A DNA stretch of 64,000 nt from Hyphomicrobiales bacterium (GCA_003577315.1 QEVK01000015.1:124001-188000), one strand, 5' to 3'. Shown: positions 33,887-43,531, numbered from the stretch's first letter. Notes: generated from the letters alone by a model not told the origin. Numbers and translations: made by a program.

Positions 33887-34735
33887 TTATGCGCCGCCGC
33901 GCGTGCGCGAAAGGCCGTCCTTGGCCGCCTTCAGGTTGGGGTCGAGGCGGGCGGCCTCGCCGTAGGAGCGCGCCGCGCGCGCCTTGTCGCCGCGCCGCTC
34001 CAGGATCAGGCCCTGATAGGCCCATGCCTCGGCATTGCTCTTGTCGAGCTTGATGGCGGTGTTGAAGTCGGCGAGCGCGTTCTCTTCGTCGTTGCGGGCG
34101 AGGTAGGACAGGCCGCGGCCGTTATAGGGCTCGGCCGCGTTGGGCGCGAGCGAGATCGCGGTCGCGAAATCCTCGATGGCGAAGTCGTGCTGGCCGCGCG
34201 CCTGATAGAGCAGGCCGCGATTGTGGTAGGCGCGCGGGTCGGTGGTGTCGAGCTGGATCGCCTTCTCGAAGTCGCGGAAGGCCTCGTCGGAGCGGCCGGC
34301 GAGCCGGTAGAGATTGCCGCGGCCGATATAGGCGGCGTCGTAGGACGGGTTGAGTTGCAGCGCGCGGTTGTAGTCCTGCAACGCCGCCTGCTGGTTGCCG
34401 GTGAAGCGGTGGATCAGCGCGCGGTTGGCGTAGGCCTGGTAGAAGCCGGGATTGATGCGGATCGCGGCGTCGAAGTCCTTCAGCGCCTCCTGGTAGCGGC
34501 CGCCGCGCCCGAGCGCGGTGCCGCGCACATTGTAGGCCTCGGGGTCGTTGGGGCTGCGCTCGATGACGGCGGTGAGCGAGGCGATGTTCTCGCTCGAGCC
34601 TTGCGCGGCGTCGACGCCGGCGACCTCGCCGAGCGGGCCGGTCGCGGTCTGGCAGCCGGCGAGCGCCAGCGCCGCGGCGATCATGCAGGCCGCGAGGCCG
34701 CTTCTGCCCGTCATCCCGACTGCGTTGCGATTCAT
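33887..34735 (-). CDS. TPR-repeat lipoprotein
   Basis: Outer-membrane or periplasmic lipoprotein with scaffold function, 282 residues. The signal ends in ALALAGC, a lipobox with Cys near residue 28. From about residue 50 come six to seven tetratricopeptide repeats spaced 34 residues apart, for example AYNVRGTALGRGGRYQEALK and AYHNRGLLYQARGQHDFAIE. ATG 34735 is the only start that places the signal peptide at the N-terminus. It resembles NlpI-like TPR proteins, but no partner is evident. It follows rpsU on the same strand with a terminator between them. Confidence 0.85.
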   Translation of the reverse strand: MNRNAVGMTGRSGLAACMIAAALALAGCQTATGPLGEVAGVDAAQGSSENIASLTAVIERSPNDPEAYNVRGTALGRGGRYQEALKDFDAAIRINPGFYQAYANRALIHRFTGNQQAALQDYNRALQLNPSYDAAYIGRGNLYRLAGRSDEAFRDFEKAIQLDTTDPRAYHNRGLLYQARGQHDFAIEDFATAISLAPNAAEPYNGRGLSYLARNDEENALADFNTAIKLDKSNAEAWAYQGLILERRGDKARAARSYGEAARLDPNLKAAKDGLSRTRGGA

Positions 34736-34820
34736 TGCGGGGTTCCCCTGTCCGCTTCTGGCCGAAACGCCGCTTCCATCACCTGTGCGCCGCGTCCGCG
34801 CGGCCGGAAAGCGAATCGCC

Positions 34821-34858
34821 AAAGAAAAAGGTGGCGGCGATTCGCATCGCCCCACCTT
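34821..34858 (-). terminator. Rho-independent terminator after rpsU
   Basis: Read leftward: AAGGTGG + GGCGAT, a GCGA loop, ATCGCC, a one-base bulge, CCACCTT, then TTTCTTT. A strong stem directly followed by a T-rich run, 42 bases after the rpsU stop. An alternative 10-bp pairing (GCGAATCGCC / GGCGATTCGC, 34811-34845) overlaps it. Confidence 0.75.
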
Positions 34859-34899
34859 CATCGGGTATCGCCGGAAAAAGACGAAAACTAGGCGCGGCT

Positions 34900-35133
34900 T
34901 CAGCGCGCGGGCGCGGTGCGGCCGCCGGCGATCAAACCCTCGCGCTGGGCGCGCTTGCGGGCGAGCTTGCGGGCGCGGCGCACGGCCTCGGCCTTCTCGC
35001 GGGCACGCTTCTCGGAGGGCTTCTCGTAATGTCCGCGCATCTTCATCTCGCGAAAGATACCTTCGCGCTGCATCTTCTTCTTGAGGGCGCGGAGCGCCTG
35101 GTCGACGTTGTTGTCGCGGACGAGTACCTGCAC
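34900..35133 (-). CDS. rpsU: 30S ribosomal protein S21
   Basis: Small basic protein of the 30S subunit, 77 residues. [20 protein letters not shown] and [20 protein letters not shown] are the S21 signature, and the C-terminus is Arg/Lys-rich. Start GTG at 35133 is set by homology (S21 starts at this VQVLVRDN) and by AGGAAC upstream; the frame is open further but encodes nothing S21-like. Monocistronic, with its own promoter and terminator. Confidence 0.93.
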   Translation of the reverse strand: MQVLVRDNNVDQALRALKKKMQREGIFREMKMRGHYEKPSEKRAREKAEAVRRARKLARKRAQREGLIAGGRTAPAR

Positions 35134-35217
35134 GTGCGTTCCTGTCTTTGTCTGGCTCGAAGAATCCGGGCGCAATAGGCATACGCCCTCGCGGCAGTTC
35201 ACCGCGAATTGTCGCGG

Positions 35218-35246
35218 CTCTTAGCAGAGGAAGGCCCGCTTGTCGA
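35218..35246 (-). promoter_or_regulatory. Probable rpsU promoter
   Basis: Read leftward: TCGACA (five of six consensus bases for -35), a 17-bp spacer, TAAGAG as a weak -10. It lies 85-113 bp upstream of the rpsU GTG. The correct spacing supports it; the weak -10 lowers confidence. Confidence 0.4.
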
Positions 35247-35278
35247 GAGCGGCGTGGAGGGTTAATCGCAAGGGATCG

Positions 35279-35320
35279 CGGCCCGAACCCGACGGCCCGA
35301 ACCCGGCGGCCCGAACCCGG
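35279..35320. repeat. Three tandem copies of a 14-bp unit
   Basis: CGGCCCGAACCCGG repeated three times head to tail, the first copy ending in A instead of G. It lies in the non-coding gap between rpsU and soxB. There are no spacers, so it is not a CRISPR. Function unknown. Confidence 0.75.
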
Positions 35321-35520
35321 CGAATGGAAACGTGGCGCGCGCGCAACGGCGCGGGCAGGACCGCGGTCGGCGCTCTCCGACCGGCGCAAAGCGGCAGGCG
35401 CCGTCGCAAACAGGGCAGGAGGTGGCGGCCGTCCCTGGCTAGTGCTAAACCTTCGGCGCGTCGGCCCGTCGTTCCGCTCGCCCGGGCGGATCGCAGGCCG
35501 AGCAGACGGAGACAAAGCGC

Positions 35521-36774
35521 ATGCGCAGATATTCGGCCTTCGCCATCGCCCGCGAGGCGCTTCGCGGCCACAAGGGCTGGGAGGCGCAATGGCCCTCGCC
35601 GCAGCCCAAGAGCCGCTACGAGGTGGTGATCGTCGGCGCCGGCGGCCACGGGCTGGCCACCGCCTACTATCTGGCGAAGGAGCACGGCATCACCGATGTC
35701 GCGGTTCTGGAGAAGGGCTGGCTCGGCGGCGGCAACACCGGCCGCAACACCACCATCATCCGCTCCAACTACCTCTACGACGAATCGGCGGCGATCTACG
35801 ACCATGCCGTGAAGCTGTGGGAAGGGCTGGCGCAGGACCTGAACTACAACGTCATGTACTCGCCGCGCGGCGTCATGATGCTCGCCCACAACGTCCATGA
35901 CGTGCAGGTGCTCAAGCGCCATGTCCACGCCAACCGGCTGAACGGCGTCGACAACGAATGGCTGACGCCGCAGGAGGCGAAGGCGTTCTGCCCGCCGCTC
36001 AACATCTCGGCCGGCGCGCGCTATCCGGTGCTGGGGGCGGCGCTCCAGCGGCGCGGCGGCACGGCCCGCCACGACGCGGTGGCCTGGGGCTATGCGCGGG
36101 CGGCGGCCGCGCGCGGGGTCGACATCATCCAGAACTGCGAGGTCACCGGCATCCGCCGCGCGCGCGAGGGCCACGTTCTGGGCGTCGAGACGACGAAGGG
36201 CTTCATCGGCGCGGGCAGGATCGGCGTGGTGGCGGCCGGGCACTCCTCCGTCGTCATGCAGATGGCGGGCGTGCGCATGCCGCTCGAGAGCTATCCGTTG
36301 CAGGCGCTGGTGTCGGAGCCGGTCAAGCCGGTCGTGCCCTGCGTGGTGATGTCGAACACCGTGCATGCCTATATCTCGCAGTCCGACAAGGGCGAGCTGG
36401 TGATCGGCGCCGGCACGGACCAGTACACTTCCTATTCGCAGACCGGCGGCCTGCACATCATCGAGCACACGCTCGACGCCATCTGCGAGATGTTCCCGAT
36501 CTTCACCCGCATGAAGATGCTGCGCTCGTGGGGCGGCATCGTCGACGTCACGCCGGACCGCTCGCCGATCCTGGCGAAGACGCCGGTCAGGGGGCTCTAC
36601 GTCAATTGCGGCTGGGGCACGGGCGGCTTCAAGGCCACGCCCGGCTCCGGCCACGTCTTCGCCCACACCATCGCCCGCGACGAGCCGCACAAGATCAACG
36701 CGCCGTTCACGCTGGAGCGCTTCCGCACCGGCCGGCTGATCGACGAGGCGGCGGCCGCGGCCGTGGCGCACTGA
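35521..36774 (+). CDS. soxB: Sarcosine oxidase subunit beta
   Basis: FAD/FMN-containing catalytic subunit of heterotetrameric sarcosine oxidase, which demethylates sarcosine to glycine with transfer of the methyl carbon to tetrahydrofolate and release of hydrogen peroxide. The N-terminal dinucleotide motif [20 protein letters not shown] starts near residue 35, followed by [17 protein letters not shown]. The C-terminal FAD-contact segment is [20 protein letters not shown]. 417 residues is exact for the family. First gene of soxBDAG. Confidence 0.95.
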   Translation: MRRYSAFAIAREALRGHKGWEAQWPSPQPKSRYEVVIVGAGGHGLATAYYLAKEHGITDVAVLEKGWLGGGNTGRNTTIIRSNYLYDESAAIYDHAVKLWEGLAQDLNYNVMYSPRGVMMLAHNVHDVQVLKRHVHANRLNGVDNEWLTPQEAKAFCPPLNISAGARYPVLGAALQRRGGTARHDAVAWGYARAAAARGVDIIQNCEVTGIRRAREGHVLGVETTKGFIGAGRIGVVAAGHSSVVMQMAGVRMPLESYPLQALVSEPVKPVVPCVVMSNTVHAYISQSDKGELVIGAGTDQYTSYSQTGGLHIIEHTLDAICEMFPIFTRMKMLRSWGGIVDVTPDRSPILAKTPVRGLYVNCGWGTGGFKATPGSGHVFAHTIARDEPHKINAPFTLERFRTGRLIDEAAAAAVAH

Positions 36775-36826
36775 GGCGTGCCGAGGGTGGCGCGAAACCG
36801 CAAATGACACTTTGAGGACCGTGAAG

Positions 36827-37120
36827 ATGCTTCTCATCCGCTGCCCCTATTGCGAGGAGGACCGGCCGGAGCTCGAATTCCGCCATGCCGGCGAGGCGCA
36901 TCTGGTGCGCCCCTCGGCCGCTGACGACGTAAGCGACGAGGATTTCGAGGCCTTCCTGTTCCTGCGCGCCAATCCGAAGGGCACGACCTACGAGCGCTGG
37001 CGGCATATCCATGGCTGCGGCCGCTTCTTCAACGCCGTGCGCGACACGGTGAGCGACAGGTTCGCGCTGACCTACAAGGCGGGCGAGAAGAAGCCCGAGC
37101 CGAAGGGAGCGGGAGCATGA
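36827..37120 (+). CDS. soxD: Sarcosine oxidase subunit delta
   Basis: Zinc-binding small subunit, 97 residues. Zinc ligands are visible as CPYC at residues 6-9 and HIHGCGRFF near residue 65. RANPKGTTYERWRH is the family core. ATG 36827 gives the canonical MLLIRCPYC start; the TTG at 36812 and GTG at 36821 in frame are less likely. The stop overlaps the soxA ATG. Confidence 0.95.
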   Translation: MLLIRCPYCEEDRPELEFRHAGEAHLVRPSAADDVSDEDFEAFLFLRANPKGTTYERWRHIHGCGRFFNAVRDTVSDRFALTYKAGEKKPEPKGAGA

Positions 37121-40104
37121 GCGGCTCCTTCCGCATCGCCGGCCGGGGCCGGCTGACGCCGGCGCGCGTGGCGCGCTTTTCCTTCGACGGGCAGAATTAC
37201 GCCGGGCTCGAAGGCGACACGCTGGCTTCCGCGCTTCTGGCCAACGGCGTCCACCTCATGGGTCGCTCGTTCAAGTATCACCGGCCGCGCGGCGTCCTTT
37301 CGGCCGGCGCGGAGGAGCCCAACGCGCTGGTCGGCGTGCGCCGCGACGCCGGCCGCTTCACGCCCAACGTGCGCGCCACCGTGCAGGAGCTCTATGACGG
37401 GCTCGACGCCGTGTCGCAGAACCGCTGGCCGTCGCTGAAGCTCGACATCGGCGCGCTCAACGGGCTTGCCGCGCCGTTCTTCTCGGCCGGCTTCTACTAC
37501 AAGACCTTCATGTGGCCGCGCGCGGCGTGGAAGCATCTCTACGAGCCGGGCATCCGCGCCGCCGCCGGCCTCGGCGTCGCGCCGCGCGAGGCCGACCCCG
37601 ACCGCTACGCCGCGCGCTACGCCCATTGCGACGTGCTGGTGGTGGGCGCGGGCGCGGCCGGGCTCGCCGCCGCGCTGGGTGCCGCGGAGGCGGGCGCGCG
37701 CGTCATCCTCGCCGACGAGCAGCCGCAGGCCGGCGGCGCGCTGCGCCACGAGAGCGGCGCGGCAATCGACGGCGCGGACGGCTGGAGCTGGGCCACGGCC
37801 ACGGCCGCGAAGCTGAGATCGATGGACAATGTGCGGCTGCTGACCCGCACCACGGCCTTCGGCTACTACGCGCAGAACTTCCTCGGCCTCGTCGAGCGCG
37901 TCAGCGACCATCTCGCCGCCCCCGTGCCGGACCTGCCGCGCGAGCGGCTGTGGAAGGTGCGGGCGAAGCGCGTCGTCATCGCCACCGGCGCCATCGAGCG
38001 CCACATGGTCTTCCCGGGCAACGACCGGCCCGGCGTGATGCTGGCGTCTGCCGCGCGCACCTATCTCAACCATTACGGCGTCGCCGTCGGCCGCCGCGTC
38101 GGCGTCTACACGGCCTGCGATTCGGCCTATCACGCCGCGCTCGACCTCAAGAAGGCCGGCATCGACGTCGCGGCCATCGTCGACCAGCGCGACAATCCGC
38201 AAGGCCCGGCCGTGGACGAGGCGAGGGCGCTCGGCATCGCCGTCCATCCCGGCCGCGTGGTCGGCCATGCCGGCGGCGGCCTGCGCGTGTCCTCGATCGC
38301 GGTCGCGCCGAAGACCGGCGGGGCGGCGCGCACCATCCGCGTCGATGCGCTCCTGACCTCGGCCGGCTGGACGCCGTCGCTCCACCTCTACTCGCAGTCG
38401 CGCGGCAAGGTGACCTACGACGTCGCGGGCAAGCGCTTCCTGCCCGGCGAGGCGGCGCAGGACTGCGTGTGCGTCGGCGCCTGCAACGGCGCCGACGACC
38501 TCGACGACACGCTGGCCGAGGCGTTCTCGGCCGGTCATGCGGCGGCGCGCGCCGCCGGGCTCAAGGCCGGCCGGGCCGGCGCGCGGCCGAAGGCCACGGC
38601 CGCCGAAAGCGCGGCCGGCGGGGTGATCGGCGACCTGCCGGGCGCGGAAGGCAAGCAGGCCTTCGTCGATTTCCAGAACGACGTCACCGCCAAGGACATC
38701 CGCCAGGCGGTGCGCGAGGGCATGCGCTCCATCGAGCACGTCAAGCGCTTCACCACCAACGGCATGGCGACCGACCAGGGCAAGACCTCGAACCTGCACG
38801 GGCTGGCCATCGCCGCCGAGGCGCTCGGCCGGCCGGTGCCGGAGGTGGGGCTGACCACCTTTCGCGCGCCCTACACGCCCGTCACCTTCGGCTCCATCGT
38901 CGGCCATGCGCGCGGGGCCCTGTTCGACCCGGTGCGGCGCACGGCGATCGACCCCTGGGCGCAGGCCAACGGCGCGGTGTTCGAGGATGTCGGCCAGTGG
39001 AAGCGCGCCCGCTACTTTCCCCGCCCGGGCGAGGACATGCAGGCGGCGGTCGACCGCGAATGCGTCACCGTGCGGCAGGCCGCCGGCATCTTCGACGCCT
39101 CCACGCTCGGCAAGATCGAGGTTGTGGGGCCGGACGCGGCCGCCTTCCTGGAGCTGATCTACACCAACCCCTGGAGGAAGCTGGAGGTCGGGCGCTGCCG
39201 CTACGGCGTCATGCTGCGCGAGGACGGCTACATCTACGATGACGGCGTGGTCGGCCGGCTGGCGGAAGACCGCTTCCACGTCACCACCACGACCGGCGGG
39301 GCCGCGCGCGTGCTCCACCACATGGAGGACTATCTCCAGACCGAGTTCCCGGAGCTGAAGGTCTATCTCACCTCGGTGTCCGAGCAGTGGGCGGTGATCG
39401 CCGTGCAGGGGCCGAAGGCGCGCGAGATCGTCGCGCCGCTCACCGAGGGCATCGACCTCTCCGACGCGGCGATGCCGCATATGTCGGTGCGCGAGGGCAG
39501 GGTGTGCGGCGTGCCGGCCAGGCTGTTCCGCATGTCGTTCTCCGGCGAGCGCGGCTTCGAGATCAACGTGCCGGCCGATTACGGGCAGGCGGTGTGGGAG
39601 GCCGTGTGGGAGGAGGGGAGGAAGCACGGCGCCTGCGCCTACGGCACCGAGGCCATGCACGTCCTACGCGCCGAGAAGGGCTACATCATCGTCGGCCAGG
39701 ACACGGACGGGACCGTCACGCCCGACGATGCCGGCCTGTCGTGGGCCGTCGGCAAGGCCAAGGCCGACTTCGTCGGCAAGCGCGGGCTGATGCGGCCCGA
39801 CCTCGCGGCATCCGGGCGCAGGCAGCTCGTCGGCCTCGCCACCCGCAACCCCAGGGCGGTGCTGGAGGAGGGCGCGCAGGTCGTGGCGAACCCGCAGGGC
39901 GCGATCCCGATAGCGATGATCGGCCACGTCACCTCCTCCTACTGGTCGGCCAATTGCGGCCGCTCCATCGCGCTCGGCCTCGTCGAAGACGGCCGCGAGC
40001 GTATCGGCCAGACGCTTTACGTGCCGATGCCGGACGGCACGGTCGAGGTCGAGGTGACGGGCACGGTCTTCTTCGACGAGAAGGGAGAACGCCTCCATGG
40101 CTAG
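37117..40104 (+). CDS. soxA: Sarcosine oxidase subunit alpha
   Basis: Large subunit, 995 residues. Domains in order: ferredoxin-like N-terminal region (GDTLASALLANGVHLMGRSF, then KYHRPRG), NAD-binding Rossmann domain from about residue 170 (LVVGAGAAGLAAALGAAEAG), and a C-terminal glycine-cleavage-T-like folate domain from about residue 605 to the end (tetrahydrofolate site region ARLFRMSFSGERGFEINV). Oxidises sarcosine together with SoxB and passes the imine to folate. ATGA overlap with soxD and an 8-bp overlap with soxG. Confidence 0.95.
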   Translation: MSGSFRIAGRGRLTPARVARFSFDGQNYAGLEGDTLASALLANGVHLMGRSFKYHRPRGVLSAGAEEPNALVGVRRDAGRFTPNVRATVQELYDGLDAVSQNRWPSLKLDIGALNGLAAPFFSAGFYYKTFMWPRAAWKHLYEPGIRAAAGLGVAPREADPDRYAARYAHCDVLVVGAGAAGLAAALGAAEAGARVILADEQPQAGGALRHESGAAIDGADGWSWATATAAKLRSMDNVRLLTRTTAFGYYAQNFLGLVERVSDHLAAPVPDLPRERLWKVRAKRVVIATGAIERHMVFPGNDRPGVMLASAARTYLNHYGVAVGRRVGVYTACDSAYHAALDLKKAGIDVAAIVDQRDNPQGPAVDEARALGIAVHPGRVVGHAGGGLRVSSIAVAPKTGGAARTIRVDALLTSAGWTPSLHLYSQSRGKVTYDVAGKRFLPGEAAQDCVCVGACNGADDLDDTLAEAFSAGHAAARAAGLKAGRAGARPKATAAESAAGGVIGDLPGAEGKQAFVDFQNDVTAKDIRQAVREGMRSIEHVKRFTTNGMATDQGKTSNLHGLAIAAEALGRPVPEVGLTTFRAPYTPVTFGSIVGHARGALFDPVRRTAIDPWAQANGAVFEDVGQWKRARYFPRPGEDMQAAVDRECVTVRQAAGIFDASTLGKIEVVGPDAAAFLELIYTNPWRKLEVGRCRYGVMLREDGYIYDDGVVGRLAEDRFHVTTTTGGAARVLHHMEDYLQTEFPELKVYLTSVSEQWAVIAVQGPKAREIVAPLTEGIDLSDAAMPHMSVREGRVCGVPARLFRMSFSGERGFEINVPADYGQAVWEAVWEEGRKHGACAYGTEAMHVLRAEKGYIIVGQDTDGTVTPDDAGLSWAVGKAKADFVGKRGLMRPDLAASGRRQLVGLATRNPRAVLEEGAQVVANPQGAIPIAMIGHVTSSYWSANCGRSIALGLVEDGRERIGQTLYVPMPDGTVEVEVTGTVFFDEKGERLHG

Positions 40105-40684
40105 GGCAGCGAGGAAGACGGCGGCCGGGCGGCCGGCCGCGCCGAAGGTGGCGCGCCGCGCCGCGCTTCAGGGCCGGGCGACGGGCCATCCGTGGGTGAG
40201 CGTGACGCCGGCGCAGGAGGCGTCGCGCCTTCTGCTTCGCGCGCCGCGCGCGAGCCTTGCCGCGCTGTCGCAGGCGCTGGGGCTGGAGCTTCCGGCAAGG
40301 CCGAAGACCTCCGCCGGAAAGGGCGGCCGCGCCGCGCTCTGGCTCGGGCCGGACGAGTGGCTGGTGATCGGCGAGGCCGGCGACGATCCGGCCGCGGCGG
40401 TGGCCGCGGTGACGGCGTTCCACTCCGCCGTCGATGTCTCGCACCGCAATGTCGGCATCCTCGTCGCCGGCCGCGCGGCCGAGGCGACGCTCGCCGGCGG
40501 CTGCCCGCAGGACCTGTCGCTCGCCGCCTTCCCGGTCGGCGCGTGCTCGCGCACCGTGCTCGGCAAGATCGAGATCGTGCTGTGGCGCACCGGCGAGGAG
40601 GCGTTCAGGGTCGAGTGCTGGCGCTCGTTCTGCGACTACGCCTTTACCTTCCTGGCCGAGGCGGCGCGGGACGCGGGCGCCTGA
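40097..40684 (+). CDS. soxG: Sarcosine oxidase subunit gamma
   Basis: Small folate-domain-like subunit, 195 residues, which packs against SoxA. ALWLGPDEWLVIGEAG and AVDVSHRNVGILVAGRAAEA, followed by CPQDLSLAAFPVGACSRTVL, are the SoxG signature. The N-terminus (about 30 Lys/Arg/Ala-rich residues) is unusually basic. Last gene of soxBDAG; it ends 15 bp from the convergent GGDEF-EAL gene with no clear terminator between. Confidence 0.93.
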   Translation: MARAARKTAAGRPAAPKVARRAALQGRATGHPWVSVTPAQEASRLLLRAPRASLAALSQALGLELPARPKTSAGKGGRAALWLGPDEWLVIGEAGDDPAAAVAAVTAFHSAVDVSHRNVGILVAGRAAEATLAGGCPQDLSLAAFPVGACSRTVLGKIEIVLWRTGEEAFRVECWRSFCDYAFTFLAEAARDAGA

Positions 40685-40699
40685 GCGGGCACGCCCTGC

Positions 40700-43387
40700 T
40701 TACGAGGCCCGCCGCCAGCGGCGCGACTGCACGAACGCGACGAGGTCGGCGCCGCTCATCGGCCGGGCGAAGGCGTAGCCCTGGAGCGCGTCGCAGCCGA
40801 GCGCCTTGAGCACGCGCGCGTGCTCCATGGTCTCCACGCCCTCGGCCAGCACCTCGATGCCGAGCGAATGGCCGATGTCGATGATGGAGCCGACGAGCTG
40901 GCGCTGGCCGGGCGAGTGGACGATGGGCATGACGAGCTGGCGGTCGATCTTGAGCCGGCTCGGCTTCAGCTTCATCAGGCTGACGATCGAGGCGTAGCCC
41001 GTGCCGAAATCGTCGATCTCGATGTCGATGCCGAGATCCTTGATCTGCTCGACGTTCCAGGCGGTCAGGTCGTCGTTGTCGTCGAGGAAGATCGATTCCA
41101 CCAGCTCGAAGGTGATGGCGCCGGGGCGGATGTTCATCCGGCGCAGGCTGCCGATCAGCTCGTCGTCCTGAAGCCGGCGCGCCGAGACGTTGACCGAGGC
41201 CTTGGGGATGGCGAGGCCGATCTCCTCCCAGGCGTGGAAATCGACCAGCGCCTGCTCGAGGATCAGCCGGTCGATGCTCGCCACCACGTTCAGCTCCTCG
41301 GCGATCTTCATGAAGGCGCCGGGAACCAGCAGGCCGTCGCCCGGGTGCTGCCAGCGCGCCAGCGCCTCGACGCCGACGATGTCGAGCGTGCGGGCGCAGA
41401 ATTGCGGCTGGTAGTGGGCGACGAACTGGTTCTGCTCCAGCCCCGACAGGATGTCGTCGGCCACGCGCTTGGTGGTGACGATCTCGGCCTGCAACGCCTC
41501 GTTGAAGAACTGGTAGCGGTTGCGGCCGCGGTCCTTGGCCCGGTAGAGCGCGATGTCGGCGTTGACGAGGAGGCGCAGCGGATCGGCCAGCGAGTCCATG
41601 TCGCTGGCGATGCCGACCGACACGCCGACGCGGCATTCGTGGCCCTGATAGGACAGCGGCTCCTGCATGCGCTCGACGATGCGCTCCGCCAGCGCCGTCA
41701 GCTCCTCGACGCCGGCGCCGGCGTCGGCATGGCGCCAGCGGCGCACGACGACGAACTCGTCGCCGCCGACGCGGGCGACGAAATCGTCCTCGGCGACGGC
41801 GGCCCGGAGCATGCCGGCGGCATGGACGAGCATGGCGTCGCCGGCCAGATGGCCGAGCGTGTCGTTGATCTGCTTGAAGCGGTCGAGGTCGATCTGCAAC
41901 AGCGCGGCCCGCTCGCTCTCGGTCGCGAACCTGCCGGCATGGTCGGCGAGCAGGTCGTCGAGATAGCGCCGGTTGGGCAGGCCGGTCAGCGAATCGTGCA
42001 GGGCGTTGTGCTCGATGCGCGCCCGCGCCGCTTCCAGCTCGACGTTGCGCGCCTCCGTCAGCGCGTTGACGCGCTTCAGCTCCTCGGCGAGGCCGACATC
42101 GGCAGTGACGTCCCAGGCGACGCCGATGATGCGCGGCGGTGCCTCGCCCTCCTGGTAGACGGCGCCCATGGCGCGGATGTGGCGCACCTGGCCGTCGTCG
42201 AGCACGATGCGGAACTGTGCGGTGTAGCTGCCTTCGGTGAGCGCCTTGCGGAACTCGACGTCGGCGCGTTCGCGGTCGTCCGGGTGGACGCGCCGCTCCC
42301 AATGGCTGCTGTCGCGCGGGCCGCCATCGGCCGGATAGCCGTAAAGCTCGTTCATCCGCGCGTCCCAGAATTGCAGGGGCTCGCCGATGTTCATCTCCCA
42401 CACCGCCACCCTGGAGGTGTCGAGGGCGAGGCGCAGGCGCCGCGACAGCTTGCCGAGCTGGGCCTCGCGCCGCCGCAGGGTGCGGATGTTCCTCTGGCGC
42501 TCGTCGATCAGGCGGCCGGCGATCACCGCCGGCACCATGATGAGCGCGGCCGCCGCGCCGAGGAGCAGGCGCAGCGTCAACAGGTTGGTCGGCGTCTTCG
42601 GCCAGCCGCCCCTGGGCGTGGCGGCAATCTGCCAAGCGCCGGAGGGAAGGGTGACCTGCGCGACGACCGGATCGTCGTTGACCGTCGCTTCCGAGCCGTA
42701 GAACAGCGCGCCTTGCGCGCCGAGCCCGTCATGGCCCGACAGGGCGATGTCGATCGGCAGGTCCGGGTCGAGCATGCCGCTGTCCTCGTAGAGGCGGTCG
42801 ATGTCGACGACGGCCGAGACGATGCCCCAGAAGCGCTGCCCGTCCCGCGGCCCGGCGACGAAGACCGGCAGGCGGCCGATGATGCCGCGACCGCCCTGGA
42901 CGAGATCGACCGGCCCGGCGAGCACGAGGTCGCCGGTGTCGCGCGCGCGCTCGGCGCCGGCGCGCTGCTCGGCATTGTCGCGATAGTCGAGGCCCAGCGC
43001 CTGCCGGTTGCCCTCGAGCGGATGGACGAGGGTGACGGTCAGGTCGCGGGCGGCGGCGATGTGGCGGATCTGCGATTTGCCGTGCAGGAGGTTGCCGACC
43101 AGCGCCGAGAAGCGCGCCTGGTCCATGTCCGGCTCGGTGGCGAGGATGGCGACGAGGCCGCGCGCGAGCTGGAGGTTGCCGCTGATGTTGCCTTCCAGCC
43201 GCGCGCGGATCACGCTCATGTGGTGCAGCACGGCGGCGCGCTGGCCCTGCTCGAACAGTCGCCGGTTCTGGTGCTCGGCGACGAGCCACGACACGGTGAT
43301 GACGAACAGGGCCAGGAAGGCCGGTATGTTCGTCGCCCGCAAAATCGATCTCGACGCCTTGCCGCGCCCGACGATCGAAAGCTTCAC
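40700..43387 (-). CDS. CHASE-PAS-GGDEF-EAL cyclic-di-GMP protein
   Basis: Membrane receptor with cyclic-di-GMP output, 895 residues from GTG 43387 (upstream GGGGGC). The first helix near residue 20 (IPAFLALFVITVSWLVAEHQ) is followed by a periplasmic CHASE domain to about 245, a second helix near 275, a PAS domain at about 315-430 (DTSRVAVWEMNIGEPLQFWD), GGDEF near 540 with intact RVGGDEFVVV but no RxxD inhibitory site, and EAL near 670 onward with all catalytic positions (VEALARWQ, VNVSARRL, FELVESIF, DDFGTGYAS, KIDRQLV, AEGVET, LQGYAFARP). CHASE implies an extracytoplasmic small-molecule signal. Three TTAA tetramers lie 60-90 bp upstream. Confidence 0.93.
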   Translation of the reverse strand: MKLSIVGRGKASRSILRATNIPAFLALFVITVSWLVAEHQNRRLFEQGQRAAVLHHMSVIRARLEGNISGNLQLARGLVAILATEPDMDQARFSALVGNLLHGKSQIRHIAAARDLTVTLVHPLEGNRQALGLDYRDNAEQRAGAERARDTGDLVLAGPVDLVQGGRGIIGRLPVFVAGPRDGQRFWGIVSAVVDIDRLYEDSGMLDPDLPIDIALSGHDGLGAQGALFYGSEATVNDDPVVAQVTLPSGAWQIAATPRGGWPKTPTNLLTLRLLLGAAAALIMVPAVIAGRLIDERQRNIRTLRRREAQLGKLSRRLRLALDTSRVAVWEMNIGEPLQFWDARMNELYGYPADGGPRDSSHWERRVHPDDRERADVEFRKALTEGSYTAQFRIVLDDGQVRHIRAMGAVYQEGEAPPRIIGVAWDVTADVGLAEELKRVNALTEARNVELEAARARIEHNALHDSLTGLPNRRYLDDLLADHAGRFATESERAALLQIDLDRFKQINDTLGHLAGDAMLVHAAGMLRAAVAEDDFVARVGGDEFVVVRRWRHADAGAGVEELTALAERIVERMQEPLSYQGHECRVGVSVGIASDMDSLADPLRLLVNADIALYRAKDRGRNRYQFFNEALQAEIVTTKRVADDILSGLEQNQFVAHYQPQFCARTLDIVGVEALARWQHPGDGLLVPGAFMKIAEELNVVASIDRLILEQALVDFHAWEEIGLAIPKASVNVSARRLQDDELIGSLRRMNIRPGAITFELVESIFLDDNDDLTAWNVEQIKDLGIDIEIDDFGTGYASIVSLMKLKPSRLKIDRQLVMPIVHSPGQRQLVGSIIDIGHSLGIEVLAEGVETMEHARVLKALGCDALQGYAFARPMSGADLVAFVQSRRWRRAS

Positions 43388-43531
43388 CTGTGCCCCCGTC
43401 GCACGGCCGTCTCTCCTATGCCGGGAGCGACGGTTGCACGAACTGCTTAAATTAGGTGTTAAGACGCCAAATTTAACTTTCGAGGACATTCGCGCGTCCG
43501 GCGGCGGGCAAAAACGCCGGGCGCGCCGGCG

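Larger units (their letters stand above)
35134..35520. other. Divergent intergenic region rpsU / soxB
   Basis: 387 bp without a gene. It holds the likely rpsU promoter, an inverted repeat CCGCGA-ATTG-TCGCGG (35202-35217) between that promoter and rpsU, a triple 14-bp tandem repeat, and a single TTAA at 35262. The soxB-proximal 150 bp show no promoter that I can defend. Confidence 0.6.

Noticed and set aside
35279-35320. CRISPR-like array
   Set aside because: The three 14-bp units are directly adjacent without spacers, and no cas genes are present.
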